Made by a program: the position numbers and the translations under genes. Source: an uncultured Bacteroidales bacterium (GTDB taxonomy: Bacteria; Bacteroidota; Bacteroidia; Bacteroidales; Tenuifilaceae). Taken from it: a DNA stretch of 51,014 nt. The notes under the pieces are model-generated. The model did no database searches, was not told the origin of the DNA, and saw only the letters and a list, made by a program, of their open reading frames with translations. Positions 25,971-34,204 of the stretch are shown piece by piece; the stretch's first letter is position 1; the number at the start of each line of letters is the position of its first letter. The stretch is taken from contig CALBBQ010000022.1 in NCBI GenBank assembly GCA_937926785.1, forward strand, positions 1 to 51,014, written 5' to 3'.

Positions 25971-26687
25971 CTAATCAACCAGCATGTTATGAAAAACATT
26001 CGTAACGTCTTCGTCTTCCTCTATTTTCTCAATGAGTTTTTCAACTTCCGCTTGCTGTTCGGGGGTTAGCTTCTTAGTGTCATTTGGAATTCGTTCAAAC
26101 TGAAAATTCAGGATGGTTAACCCTTTTTCTTCAAGGTAACGCTGTATCGGACCAAATTGGGTGAACTCAGCAAAAATCATGATGTTATCATCCTCAGCAA
26201 ATACTTCTTCTACCCCAAAGTCAATTAGCTCTAGTTCTAAATCTTCCAAAGAAGCCGTGGCAGGTTTGGCTATTCTAAATGAGCATTTCCGTTCGAAGAT
26301 GAAATCGAGCATTCCGGTTGTTCCCAGCGACCCCCCGTACTTGTTAAAGTAGCTTCTGATATTGGCAACAGTTCGGGTCGGGTTATCAGTTGCGGTTTCA
26401 ACCAAAATGGCAATGCCGTGGGGGCCATAGCCCTCGTAAACCATTTCTTTGTAGTCTTTCAAATCCTTTTCTGTTGCCCTTTTAATGGCTCTCTCCACAT
26501 TTTCCTTCGGCATATTCTCCGATTTGGCGTTTTGTATGAGCAATCGGAGTTTTGGATTGGTTTCAGGATCGGGGCCACCTGCCTTGGCTGCCATGGTGAT
26601 TTCTTTACCAAGGCGGGTAAAAACTCTGGCCATATTTCCCCAACGTTTTAACTTGCGGGCTTTTCGGTATTCAAATGCTCTTCCCAT
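25971..26687 (-). CDS. YebC/PmpR (TACO1) family protein
   Basis: A 238-residue protein of the YebC/TACO1 family: N-terminal RKARKLKRWGNMARVFTRLGKEITMAAKAGG-type block (seen in part as FTRLGKEITMAAKAGGPDPE), the MPKENVERAIKRATEKD helix and the EGYGPHGIAILVETATDNPTRT block (in part). Family members act as transcription regulators or, as shown for YebC2/TACO1, as ribosome-associated factors helping translation through proline runs. Which applies here is not visible. It has its own promoter and terminator. Confidence 0.93.
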   Translation of the reverse strand: MGRAFEYRKARKLKRWGNMARVFTRLGKEITMAAKAGGPDPETNPKLRLLIQNAKSENMPKENVERAIKRATEKDLKDYKEMVYEGYGPHGIAILVETATDNPTRTVANIRSYFNKYGGSLGTTGMLDFIFERKCSFRIAKPATASLEDLELELIDFGVEEVFAEDDNIMIFAEFTQFGPIQRYLEEKGLTILNFQFERIPNDTKKLTPEQQAEVEKLIEKIEEDEDVTNVFHNMLVD

Positions 26688-26717
26688 GTGAGTAATTTTG
26701 TTGAATCAAAATTTTTG

Positions 26718-26748
26718 CAAACCTATATTTTTTTAAGATTTTCACCAA
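26718..26748 (-). promoter_or_regulatory. Promoter of the yebC-like gene
   Basis: On the minus strand, TTGG, a 19-base spacer and TAGGTTTG fit the Bacteroidota consensus (-33 TTG, -7 TAnnTTTG) in both sequence and spacing. The -7 box lies 30 bases before the ATG. This is the best promoter match seen in the window. Confidence 0.65.
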
Positions 26749-26797
26749 CCATTAAATACCCAATTTGTTTTTCTTTGCATGAAATATTCTATCAACA

Positions 26798-29620
26798 ATG
26801 AGTAGTTTTAAAGGATTAAGTAGCGATGAGGTTATTCAAAACCGGAAGCTTTACGGCGAGAATACCATAACCCCACCTCCACAAACTCCGTGGTGGGAAC
26901 TCCTACTGGATAAGTTTAGCGACCCCATCATAAAAATCCTTTTGGTGGCCGCTGCTATTGCAGTTGCGGTTGGTTTAGCAAACGGGCATTACCTTGAGGG
27001 AATTGGAATTGTAGTGGCAATTCTGCTTGCTACAGTGATGGCCTTTATTAATGAGTATAAGGCATCTAAAGAGTTTGAACTATTGAGTAAGGTTAACGAG
27101 GAGCTACCTGTTAAGGTAATTCGCAATGGAATCGTTACATCCATCCAGAAACGCGATGTGGTGGTTGGTGATATTGTCATTATTGATAGGGGCGATGAAA
27201 TCCCCTCCGACGGAATACTGCTCGAATCGGTCTCGCTCTCGGTAAATGAATCATCGTTAACCGGAGAGCCATCTTCCTCAAAAACTGCCATTCAGGTAGA
27301 TGATTTTAAAACTACGTATTCCCCAAATCAAGTATTGAAAGGAACATCGGTAACCGATGGTCATGGTATTTACAGGACAACTGCAGTGGGCGATAATTCT
27401 GAAATAGGCAAAACTGCAAAGGCGGCTACCGTAGAGGTGAACATACCCACACCTTTAACCAAACAGCTTAAAAGACTAAGTGATTATATCAGCTCAGCAG
27501 CTTTCTTCATCGCTATACTCGCATTTGTCATACTTACAACTTTTGATGTTGCTAGCCCTAATAACCACTATAGCATTGAGCAGGAGTTTTTTTTGGCCAT
27601 TGCTGTTTTGGCAATCGTTGTAATGCTTTCCAAGTTTTGGATACCTTCAGTCAATGCAATCCTGGGCTGGATGAAAATTCCCGCTAAACTACCCTTGCCC
27701 TTTTCAAATAATCCCAAACGCCAGCTTCTGGTGTTGTTTTTTGCTGCTACAGTGCTGGTCGTTTTGGGTTTTACGCTGGCAACCATTTTAGGTATCGATA
27801 TCTTTACTGCCAGGGAATGGTTTAATAGCACTCTGCTTAGCCATTTACTCAGCTACTTTATGGTTTCCATGACCCTAATTGTAGTTGCTGTGCCTGAGGG
27901 GCTTTCCATGAGCGTTACGCTCAGCCTAGCCTACAGCATGCGAAAAATGACTGCCCAAAACAATTTGGTGAGGAAGCTACAGGCTACCGAAACCATGGGT
28001 GCGGCAACTGTAATTTGTACCGATAAAACCGGAACTCTCACGCAAAACCAAATGCAGGTAATGGAGTGGGATTTTCAAGGCAGTAATCTTAATAACGATT
28101 CAGAATATTCATCAATCATTTACCTATCGCTTGCTGTAAATTCTACGGCACATCTCGACATTAGCAAAACGCCTCCAACCATCATTGGTAACCCTACCGA
28201 TGGAGCCCTGCTGCTATGGCTTATCCAACAAGGTATTGATTACAGGATATTACGTGAAGAATTTGAAGTATCCGTGCAGCATCCCTTCTCATCTGAAAAG
28301 AAGTTTATGTTAACTTCTGGATATTCTCAAGAGTTGGGAAAAAAATTGCTACTTGTTAAAGGCGCACCTGAGAGGGTCTTATCAATGTGCAATCCCTATT
28401 CCGTTAGCAAGCATATTGAGGAAAAGCTGAGGGACTTCCAAAGCCGTGCATTGCGTACTATAGCATTTGCTTTTACCGATGATGTTCCCAGCAAAATTTC
28501 CGACTCGGAGATTCCGCAAAACTTAACCTTCTTGGGTATTGTGGGTATTGCTGATCCCTTGCGCGAAGATGTACCCGGAGCGATTAAGGAGTGTAGCACA
28601 GCCGGCATTGATGTGAAAATGGTTACCGGCGATAACCGTGATACGGCTATGGCAATCGCGCGAAATGCTGGTTTGCTGTTTGACAATAATGATAATCATG
28701 TAGTTTCAGGACCCGATTTTGAGCAGCTGTCGGAGCCCGATGCGCTAAATCTATTACCAGAATTAAAGGTGATGTATAGGGCTCGGCCCTCCGATAAGCT
28801 AAGGTTAGTAACCCTGCTTCAAAAGTTAAACAATGTGGTAGCGGTTACCGGCGATGGAACTAACGATGCCCCTGCTCTAAACCAAGCCGATGTGGGACTT
28901 GCTATGGGTTCGGGAACGCAGGTGGCCAAGGATGCTGCCGATATCATACTGCTCGATGATTCCTTTTTAAGTATAGTTAATGCAACGCGTTGGGGTAGAG
29001 CATTATATCAGAATATTCAGAAGTTCTTATTTTTTCAGCTTACGATTAATATTGTTGCCGTTGCAATCGTCTTAACCGGTCCTTTTACAGGTATAGACCT
29101 ACCGTTAACAGTTACCCAAATGCTTTGGGTTAACCTTATCATGGATACCTTTGCTGCCCTTGCCCTGGCAACAGAACCGCCTCATTCGCAAATAATGAAG
29201 CAAAAACCCAGGTCGCCCTCGGAGTTTATTATCTCACCCCTTATGCTTAAATATCTTTTTACTGTCTCAGCATTTTTTTACCTCATTCTGGTGGGATTAC
29301 TCCTTTACTTTAAATCGGGTGGAGGATTCACAGAGCATGAGCTAACTACGTTTTTCAATCTCTTTGTGCTGATGCAGTTCTGGAACCTGTTTAATGCCAG
29401 AAACCTTTTCGGAGGAATCAGATTTTTTCATTTTTCTTCCAATAGGTTCTTTGTAGCTATCGCAATAGTCATCCTTTTCGGCCAGTTCTGTATTGTGCAG
29501 TTTGGTGGTGAAGTTTTTAGAACTGTACCCCTAAGCATCACCGAATGGTTTTTACATCTTGTACTTACTCTACCTGTTTTAGCATTAGGATATGTGGTAA
29601 AACGTTTATTCAACAGGTAA
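26798..29620 (+). CDS. Calcium-translocating P-type ATPase (PII type)
   Basis: A 940-residue cation pump. Visible: actuator motif SLTGEPSS, the M4 ion-site motif VAVPEGL (about 363-369), phosphorylation site Asp409 in DKTGTLT, the nucleotide-binding region (KGAPERV) and hinge GDGTNDAP. The set fits PMCA/SERCA-like Ca2+ exporters. It is oddly built between M3 (about 231-249) and M4 (about 349-367): about 100 residues instead of a short loop, with two additional strongly hydrophobic segments (about 264-282 and 309-331). The even number keeps the overall topology. It is divergent from the yebC-like gene. The ion is inferred from the family. Confidence 0.9.
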   Translation: MSSFKGLSSDEVIQNRKLYGENTITPPPQTPWWELLLDKFSDPIIKILLVAAAIAVAVGLANGHYLEGIGIVVAILLATVMAFINEYKASKEFELLSKVNEELPVKVIRNGIVTSIQKRDVVVGDIVIIDRGDEIPSDGILLESVSLSVNESSLTGEPSSSKTAIQVDDFKTTYSPNQVLKGTSVTDGHGIYRTTAVGDNSEIGKTAKAATVEVNIPTPLTKQLKRLSDYISSAAFFIAILAFVILTTFDVASPNNHYSIEQEFFLAIAVLAIVVMLSKFWIPSVNAILGWMKIPAKLPLPFSNNPKRQLLVLFFAATVLVVLGFTLATILGIDIFTAREWFNSTLLSHLLSYFMVSMTLIVVAVPEGLSMSVTLSLAYSMRKMTAQNNLVRKLQATETMGAATVICTDKTGTLTQNQMQVMEWDFQGSNLNNDSEYSSIIYLSLAVNSTAHLDISKTPPTIIGNPTDGALLLWLIQQGIDYRILREEFEVSVQHPFSSEKKFMLTSGYSQELGKKLLLVKGAPERVLSMCNPYSVSKHIEEKLRDFQSRALRTIAFAFTDDVPSKISDSEIPQNLTFLGIVGIADPLREDVPGAIKECSTAGIDVKMVTGDNRDTAMAIARNAGLLFDNNDNHVVSGPDFEQLSEPDALNLLPELKVMYRARPSDKLRLVTLLQKLNNVVAVTGDGTNDAPALNQADVGLAMGSGTQVAKDAADIILLDDSFLSIVNATRWGRALYQNIQKFLFFQLTINIVAVAIVLTGPFTGIDLPLTVTQMLWVNLIMDTFAALALATEPPHSQIMKQKPRSPSEFIISPLMLKYLFTVSAFFYLILVGLLLYFKSGGGFTEHELTTFFNLFVLMQFWNLFNARNLFGGIRFFHFSSNRFFVAIAIVILFGQFCIVQFGGEVFRTVPLSITEWFLHLVLTLPVLALGYVVKRLFNR

Positions 29621-29724
29621 GCTCGATAAATTAGCTTTAGCACTAAAGTGTGCATACAAGCAAAGCTTTATTTGTAGAGGATAATACTGTTTTTTGTATA
29701 TTGTCATCAAAAATAGATTCGGCT

Positions 29725-30189
29725 ATGAAGTCAAGGGTAGTTACTCAAAAAGCGGAAATTGAAGAAATTATTAACTCTGCTGAAGTGTGTCACGTTGGAA
29801 TGGTGGATTTAGAAGGTCAACCATACGTGATAGCTTTCAACTTCGGATACTGCGATGGAAATGTTTACCTTCACTCAGGCCCTGAAGGTAAAAAGATTGA
29901 AATTTGGAAGAAAAATCCCAACGTTTGTATATCGTTCAGCACCGATTATCATTTACGGCACCAGCATAAGGATGTGGCTTGCTCTTACTCCATGAAGTAC
30001 AGAAGCGTATTGGTGTATGGCAGGATTGATGAAATTGCTGAACTCGAAGAGAAAAAACGTTGCCTGAACATCATCATGAAAAAGTACACACAACGCGATA
30101 ATTTTGAGTATAGCTTACCCGCTTTAAACAACGTAAAAGTTTTTCGAATAGTTCCTGAAAAGGTTGAGGGTAAAGCCTATGGCTACTAG
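29725..30189 (+). CDS. Pyridoxamine 5'-phosphate oxidase-like flavin protein (Nim-like)
   Basis: A 154-residue split-barrel protein: CHVGMVDLEGQPYVIAFNF, then YLHSGPEGKKIEIWKKNPNV (FMN-binding region) and SYSMKYRSVLVYGRI. This is the pattern of the PPOX family branch that includes 5-nitroimidazole resistance (NimA-like) proteins. An FMN- or heme-dependent reductase is likely; antibiotic resistance should not be assumed. ATG 29725 (MKSRVVTQ) is chosen, as the longer frame upstream lacks family similarity. It lies about 100 bases after the P-type ATPase gene. Confidence 0.85.
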   Translation: MKSRVVTQKAEIEEIINSAEVCHVGMVDLEGQPYVIAFNFGYCDGNVYLHSGPEGKKIEIWKKNPNVCISFSTDYHLRHQHKDVACSYSMKYRSVLVYGRIDEIAELEEKKRCLNIIMKKYTQRDNFEYSLPALNNVKVFRIVPEKVEGKAYGY

Positions 30190-30300
30190 ATTTCATTTCA
30201 GACGAATGAGAATTATTTTTTTAAAAAAATTTTGTCGGGGTTTTGCAGTTTTTAAAAATGCCATATATTTATATTGACAATTTGAATTCAAGGGTTTTCT

Positions 30301-30582
30301 ATGGCAAATGTTCGGGATCTTAAGAAGGATGTGAAGCAGATGGTAAAACACCTGCTCAATGAGTGTTATACTCAGTTAGTGTATTCTCAGCCCATTTCAC
30401 AGGAAAGGATTCTGGATATCATTTCAGATATAATGATTTTGGAAAAGGAAACCATTTCCAAACTTTCTGCCAAATCATATAAAAGGGATAAACCGGCAAA
30501 GGTTGATCACCAAAGCATTGCAAACGAGTTTTACGATAGGATAGTTGATTTAGCCGAACGTATCAATTCCATTGAGGATTAA
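30301..30582 (+). CDS. Small conserved-looking helical protein of unknown function
   Basis: A 93-residue, mostly helical, charged protein with no signal or membrane segment. It begins MANVRDLKKDVKQMVKHLLN. An N-terminal helix is followed by a central helix (SQERILDIISDIMILEKE), a basic linker (KSYKRDKPAK) and a C-terminal helix. Codon use matches neighbouring genes. I recognise no family. Its stop overlaps the stop of the convergent metallopeptidase gene by 4 bases (TTAA shared). Confidence 0.7.
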   Translation: MANVRDLKKDVKQMVKHLLNECYTQLVYSQPISQERILDIISDIMILEKETISKLSAKSYKRDKPAKVDHQSIANEFYDRIVDLAERINSIED

Positions 30583-31298
30583 ATGGTGATCCGGTGTTGC
30601 TTAAGTTCTTTAGCCAGCTCTTTAGCTTTGCCATTGCATAGGGTGTTGAGCAGTTTCCAAAACTCTGTGCCATGGTTTTTTACCCTTATGTGGCAAAGCT
30701 CATGAAGGATGACATAATCTATCAGATGGTCAGGTAATACCATTAAATGCAGACTCAGGTTGATGCTGTTCCTGCTGGAACAGCTTCCCCAGCGGGTTCT
30801 TGAGTTCCGAATGGCAAGTCGTGTGTAGCTGAATCCATGTTGAGCAGCCAGCTTTGCTAACCTTGTTGGAAGGTAGGTTTTGGCTTCCTTTCGGAGCAGG
30901 TTAATAACTATTGACCTAGTAAAGTCCTGAAGGGCTGAGTTTGATGGTTCAATACATGTTGGATAGTGAATCTCTATCAGGTTACTATTACTATTTTTGA
31001 TAGGCAGGATACTCTTAACCGAATTGTCGGCAACCAGTTCAACTTTGTGGTACTTAGTTTGAAAACCTTGTTGTGCAAATGAGCCTGCACGCTTTTGGTT
31101 TTCGGAGAGTTTTGAAATTATCCAGTCTTTTTTGGATAGTACAAACTCTTCAACCCTTTTAAAACTGACCAAAAAGGGTACTGAAACATGAATGGAATTA
31201 TCGGGCTTTACCCTGAGCGTTATCCTTTTAATCTTTGATTTATACGTATAGGTAACAGATCCTATGTGAGGGTAATAATATTGTTTTTTGGATGGCAT
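30579..31298 (-). CDS. YgjP-type (DUF45, M48-like) zinc metallopeptidase
   Basis: A 239-residue protein of the YgjP/SprT-like family. The conserved core SRTRWGSCSSRNSINLSLHL precedes the zinc site HELCH (199-203), with a third ligand in KNHGTEFWKLL (His209). The N-terminal half carries the usual beta-strand region (ITLRVKPDNSIHVSVP). Family members have the motif for zinc proteolysis, but physiological substrates are largely unknown. It is the last gene of a minus-strand pair after the HU-CCDC81/SPOR gene (2-base gap). Confidence 0.88.
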   Translation of the reverse strand: MPSKKQYYYPHIGSVTYTYKSKIKRITLRVKPDNSIHVSVPFLVSFKRVEEFVLSKKDWIISKLSENQKRAGSFAQQGFQTKYHKVELVADNSVKSILPIKNSNSNLIEIHYPTCIEPSNSALQDFTRSIVINLLRKEAKTYLPTRLAKLAAQHGFSYTRLAIRNSRTRWGSCSSRNSINLSLHLMVLPDHLIDYVILHELCHIRVKNHGTEFWKLLNTLCNGKAKELAKELKQHRITI

Positions 31299-31300
31299 CT

Positions 31301-32488
31301 TTATCGTTTAATTATCCAAATTCCAGGGAAGACACTTTTTAACTCATCCTTTTTCTTTACTGCCTGCTCTCGCGTGGAAAAGTTTTCTATTACAACAAGC
31401 CTTTTCCCGTCGGGTTGTGTTAATACCTCTGACCTATACCCCTTCCTTTTGAGTTCCTCAGCATATTTTTTTGCATTTGCAGGATCTGAGAAACTACCAA
31501 CTACTAGGCTAAAGGTTTCATTCTTTTGAATGCTTGCTTGCCTTATAGTTAGCTCCTGTTCAATTTTATCCTCTGTTCTTAAAGTTGTCTGTTCAGTTTT
31601 GGATGGCATTGTTTGTCCCTGCTCTTCATCGGGGTTTATGTTCTCAAATTCTTTCCTTATCTCATCATTTGCAGGTTCGTCACTTTTAGGAATTTCGATA
31701 GGCTCTATTTTTTCAACCTGACCTTTGCCCATTTCCCAGGAGGCTTCATCAGGTGAGAATGCCAGCTTTCTGATGGCAATGAAGAAGGTAAGAATGACAA
31801 TCATGGAGATGATCAGGAATGCTAACACGGCAACTGCTTTCCTTTTTTCTTTATGGGGCGTACCTTTGCCTTTTGCAGTCATTTGGTCTGTAATACTATC
31901 GTTTTGAATTGAAACAGTGTCGAGTACCTGGGTGTTTACACGTTCTACACCAGGCGAAACCTCTGTATAATTTTCCCTGAACGGATTAGAATCTCTTTTG
32001 TCCGGAATAAATGGTTCTTTTTCATCTGGAACCTTGGTTTCTGTAATGTTCAGCTCTACAGTTTCAGGCTCATCTTCTTTTTTCACGAATAATGTTTCAG
32101 TTACACCGGCAGGCTTACTATTTTGGTTTGAATTCTGCTTTTGCTCAGTTCTAGGTTCTATAGTTTCTGATGCAGAGAGGGAGATTGTGCCTTTGGAATC
32201 TTTTATCAGGTATCCAATACCAGGAATTGAGCACCTTCCGGTACTCATCAGATCGCTGTTAATATCATCGATGATTTTTTTTACAAGCGATATTGCATCG
32301 GTTTTAGATACTCCAAATTTACTAATAATTAACTCTTCCAGCAGGCCATCGTTGTATTTTAGGAAAGGGCTAAAGGTTACATTGGAAGTTCCCTGCTGGG
32401 CGGTTTCCTTATGCAGAAAAGCGCCCAGGTTTGGAAGTATTAACCTCTTATTTGTAAGTATCAGCTCAGCCAATACCTTTTTATCCAT
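31301..32488 (-). CDS. HU-CCDC81 and SPOR domain membrane protein
   Basis: A 395-residue protein. The N-terminus (about 1-100; RLILPNLGAFLHKE and later GRCSIPGIGYL) is the HU-like CCDC81-type domain pair found in Bacteroidota. A low-complexity linker follows, then one membrane helix (about 218-241, VAVLAFLIISMIVILTFFIA), an acidic periplasmic linker and a C-terminal SPOR domain (about 318-395; FSLVVGSFSDPANAKKYAEEL). SPOR domains bind denuded peptidoglycan at division sites, while the HU-like part faces the cytosol, so it may link DNA or another partner to the division machinery; that is an inference. Confidence 0.85.
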   Translation of the reverse strand: MDKKVLAELILTNKRLILPNLGAFLHKETAQQGTSNVTFSPFLKYNDGLLEELIISKFGVSKTDAISLVKKIIDDINSDLMSTGRCSIPGIGYLIKDSKGTISLSASETIEPRTEQKQNSNQNSKPAGVTETLFVKKEDEPETVELNITETKVPDEKEPFIPDKRDSNPFRENYTEVSPGVERVNTQVLDTVSIQNDSITDQMTAKGKGTPHKEKRKAVAVLAFLIISMIVILTFFIAIRKLAFSPDEASWEMGKGQVEKIEPIEIPKSDEPANDEIRKEFENINPDEEQGQTMPSKTEQTTLRTEDKIEQELTIRQASIQKNETFSLVVGSFSDPANAKKYAEELKRKGYRSEVLTQPDGKRLVVIENFSTREQAVKKKDELKSVFPGIWIIKR

Positions 32489-32558
32489 TGCCTGAAGGTT
32501 TTAACAATACCCAATGGCAAAGGTATATCATTATTTTGTAAAACAGTAAGTATTCGTT

Positions 32559-32939
32559 TTACTTGGCTGGTAAAGTTTTATTGATAGCTTGTTTGATTTT
32601 TTCAATGGAATAGGGCTTGGTCATCAGAAAATCAAATCCTACATCCCTGAAATCGTCGAAAAAACTTGCCGGATTATGAGCTGTTAAGGCAATAATCGGA
32701 ATATACCTTACCGGCGATGGTAATTTCTCCCTAATATGTCTGGTGGTTTCTAATCCATTCATCACCGGCATTTCAATGTCCATAAAAATCAGGTCAACCT
32801 TTTCTCTTTGGATGATTTCAATGGCCTCTTTGCCATTCTGAGCCTCAATACAGGCAACATCCAATCCCTTCATAACCTCTTTCAGCAGCAACCTGTTTAC
32901 AAAAATGTCATCTACAATTAAAATTTTGTGCATTTGCAT
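32559..32939 (-). CDS. Single-domain response regulator (receiver)
   Basis: A 126-residue CheY-like receiver. The acidic pair is in ILIVDDIFVNR, the phospho-acceptor Asp in LIFMDIEMP, the Thr in IIALTAHN and the Lys in LMTKPYS. There is no output domain. The sequence resembles receivers of hybrid kinases rather than CheY. It follows the Crp/Fnr gene by 18 bases on the same strand, so it is probably cotranscribed with it and belongs to the signalling locus. Confidence 0.9.
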   Translation of the reverse strand: MQMHKILIVDDIFVNRLLLKEVMKGLDVACIEAQNGKEAIEIIQREKVDLIFMDIEMPVMNGLETTRHIREKLPSPVRYIPIIALTAHNPASFFDDFRDVGFDFLMTKPYSIEKIKQAINKTLPAK

Positions 32940-32957
32940 GGATGTTTTAATATAAAA

Positions 32958-33656
32958 TTATCCGAGTTTGCTTAAGGTTTTAAGTATATCGTGACTAATG
33001 ATTTTAATTTTACTTCTATTCATTTCAATAATCCTATCGTGGTTAAACTCCGAAAGCGTTCGTATTAAACTTTCTTTGGTTGTACCACATAGCTCGGCCA
33101 GCTCACTTCGGTTTACGGGAAAGGTAAACTCCTGGTTGCAGTATATTTCTTCGGAAAAGTATAGTATTAAATCGGCAACCCTGCCCGGAAGCTGCTTGTA
33201 AAGCAATCCCGATAAACGGTTAATAAGGAAAATGCTATGCTTGCTTATCAATTGGCTCACCTCAAGAGCAAACCTGTTGTTTTGCTGAATCAGTTTTTTT
33301 ATTGTAGAAACCGGAATCTGGGCTATGGTTGTGTTTTCAATTGCCGTTAGTGTAAAATTATATGTTTCGCCTCCGAGTAATGAAATTAACCCAACAAAGT
33401 TGCCCGTAGTGTCGAGTTTAAGTACCAGGTTCTTACCCTTGCGCTGTTCGCGGCTAACTTTGATGATTCCATTTACAATGTAATAAATATGAGATGAAAC
33501 CGAGTTCTGTTTAATGATGGTATCCTTGCGGTTAAAGTTAACCACGTTTACGCTGGCAAGAAGAAGCTCCTTTTGCTCAGGTGAAAGAATATTTTCAAGC
33601 GGGAATTTACATCTCCCGAAAATCGATTCAAATGTAATGGTTTCGGTTACTAACAA
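32958..33656 (-). CDS. Crp/Fnr family transcriptional regulator
   Basis: A 232-residue regulator: N-terminal cyclic-nucleotide-binding-like beta roll (about 30-145, IIKQNSVSSHIYYIVNGIIK) and C-terminal winged HTH (about 160-225, VNRSELAELCGTTKESLIRTLSEF). The pattern fits Crp/Fnr, but I see no Cys set for an Fe-S cluster and no clear cAMP-binding Arg. A TTG start at 33656 seems forced, since no ATG/GTG precedes the domain and an in-frame stop lies two codons upstream. It is divergent from the chemotaxis genes, and a TGAT-N4-ATCA palindrome lies in the shared intergenic region. Confidence 0.88.
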   Translation of the reverse strand: MLVTETITFESIFGRCKFPLENILSPEQKELLLASVNVVNFNRKDTIIKQNSVSSHIYYIVNGIIKVSREQRKGKNLVLKLDTTGNFVGLISLLGGETYNFTLTAIENTTIAQIPVSTIKKLIQQNNRFALEVSQLISKHSIFLINRLSGLLYKQLPGRVADLILYFSEEIYCNQEFTFPVNRSELAELCGTTKESLIRTLSEFNHDRIIEMNRSKIKIISHDILKTLSKLG

Positions 33657-33714
33657 AGTTTAATGGTATTTTTCACTCCCACTAAAGTTAATTATTTTTT
33701 ATCAATAATAAAAG

Positions 33715-33726
33715 TGATATAAATCA
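33715..33726. promoter_or_regulatory. Candidate Crp/Fnr-type operator
   Basis: TGATATAAATCA is an inverted repeat TGAT-N4-ATCA, the core of the FNR-type site TTGAT-N4-ATCAA. It lies between the Crp/Fnr gene and the divergent signalling operon. The region is very A/T-rich, so chance occurrence is possible. Confidence 0.4.
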
Positions 33727-33740
33727 TCAATAACGATATT

Positions 33741-33757
33741 TTATCTCATTTATCTCA
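33741..33757. repeat. Tandem direct repeat TTATCTCA
   Basis: Two copies of TTATCTCA separated by a single base (period 9) lie in the intergenic region between the Crp/Fnr gene and the chemotaxis operon, 57 bases before the first ATG. They could be a regulator site or chance in A/T-rich DNA. Confidence 0.35.
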
Positions 33758-33813
33758 ATATCATACATATATTAGTAATAACTAGATTTGAATGATTGAA
33801 TCCGCAAAACGAT

Positions 33814-34191
33814 ATGGCATTTAACGGGTATGTTCTGGTAATTGACGATTCGATTACAAATCAGGTTCTCTTGGAGGCCCTTTTAAATGAAGAGGGTGTT
33901 AGAGTGGAAACGGCAAGTAGTGCAAAGGAGGCTTTTCAGCATATTTCTAAAGAAATTCCCAGAGTAATACTTTTGGATATTCTAATGCCCAATGTCACGG
34001 GCATAGAGTTTCTAAAAACCATCAGGTTAGAGGAATTGACCCGTTATATTCCGGTGTTTATAATAACTGCTGCCAATACCGATATGTATAGGGAGCAAAC
34101 CATGATGTTGGGAGCAACAGAATTCTTTCCCAAACCTATCGATATTCCTGGTTTGGTGAAACGGGTAAAAGAGGAGTTAAGCAAAATTTAA
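33814..34191 (+). CDS. Single-domain response regulator at the head of the chemotaxis operon
   Basis: A 125-residue receiver with intact residues: Asp pair in VLVIDDSITNQ, acceptor Asp in ILLDILMP, Thr in FIITAANT and Lys in FPKPIDI. No output domain. ATG 33814 (MAFNGYVLV) is chosen; an in-frame TTG at 33796 gives a six-residue extension without similarity. The 577-residue CheZ-like gene starts 13 bases after its stop, so the two are likely cotranscribed and the proteins may interact. Confidence 0.88.
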   Translation: MAFNGYVLVIDDSITNQVLLEALLNEEGVRVETASSAKEAFQHISKEIPRVILLDILMPNVTGIEFLKTIRLEELTRYIPVFIITAANTDMYREQTMMLGATEFFPKPIDIPGLVKRVKEELSKI

Positions 34192-34204
34192 ACAGGTTGA
34201 AGAT

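Noticed and set aside
29650..29724. Upstream extension of the Nim-like gene
   Set aside because: The extra 25 residues lack family similarity and begin with a non-ATG codon; ATG 29725 gives the normal protein length.
30189..30300. Small RNA or leader in the A/T-rich gap before the 93-residue gene
   Set aside because: Only homopolymer runs and a short TTGAATTCAA palindrome are seen; no stable structure.
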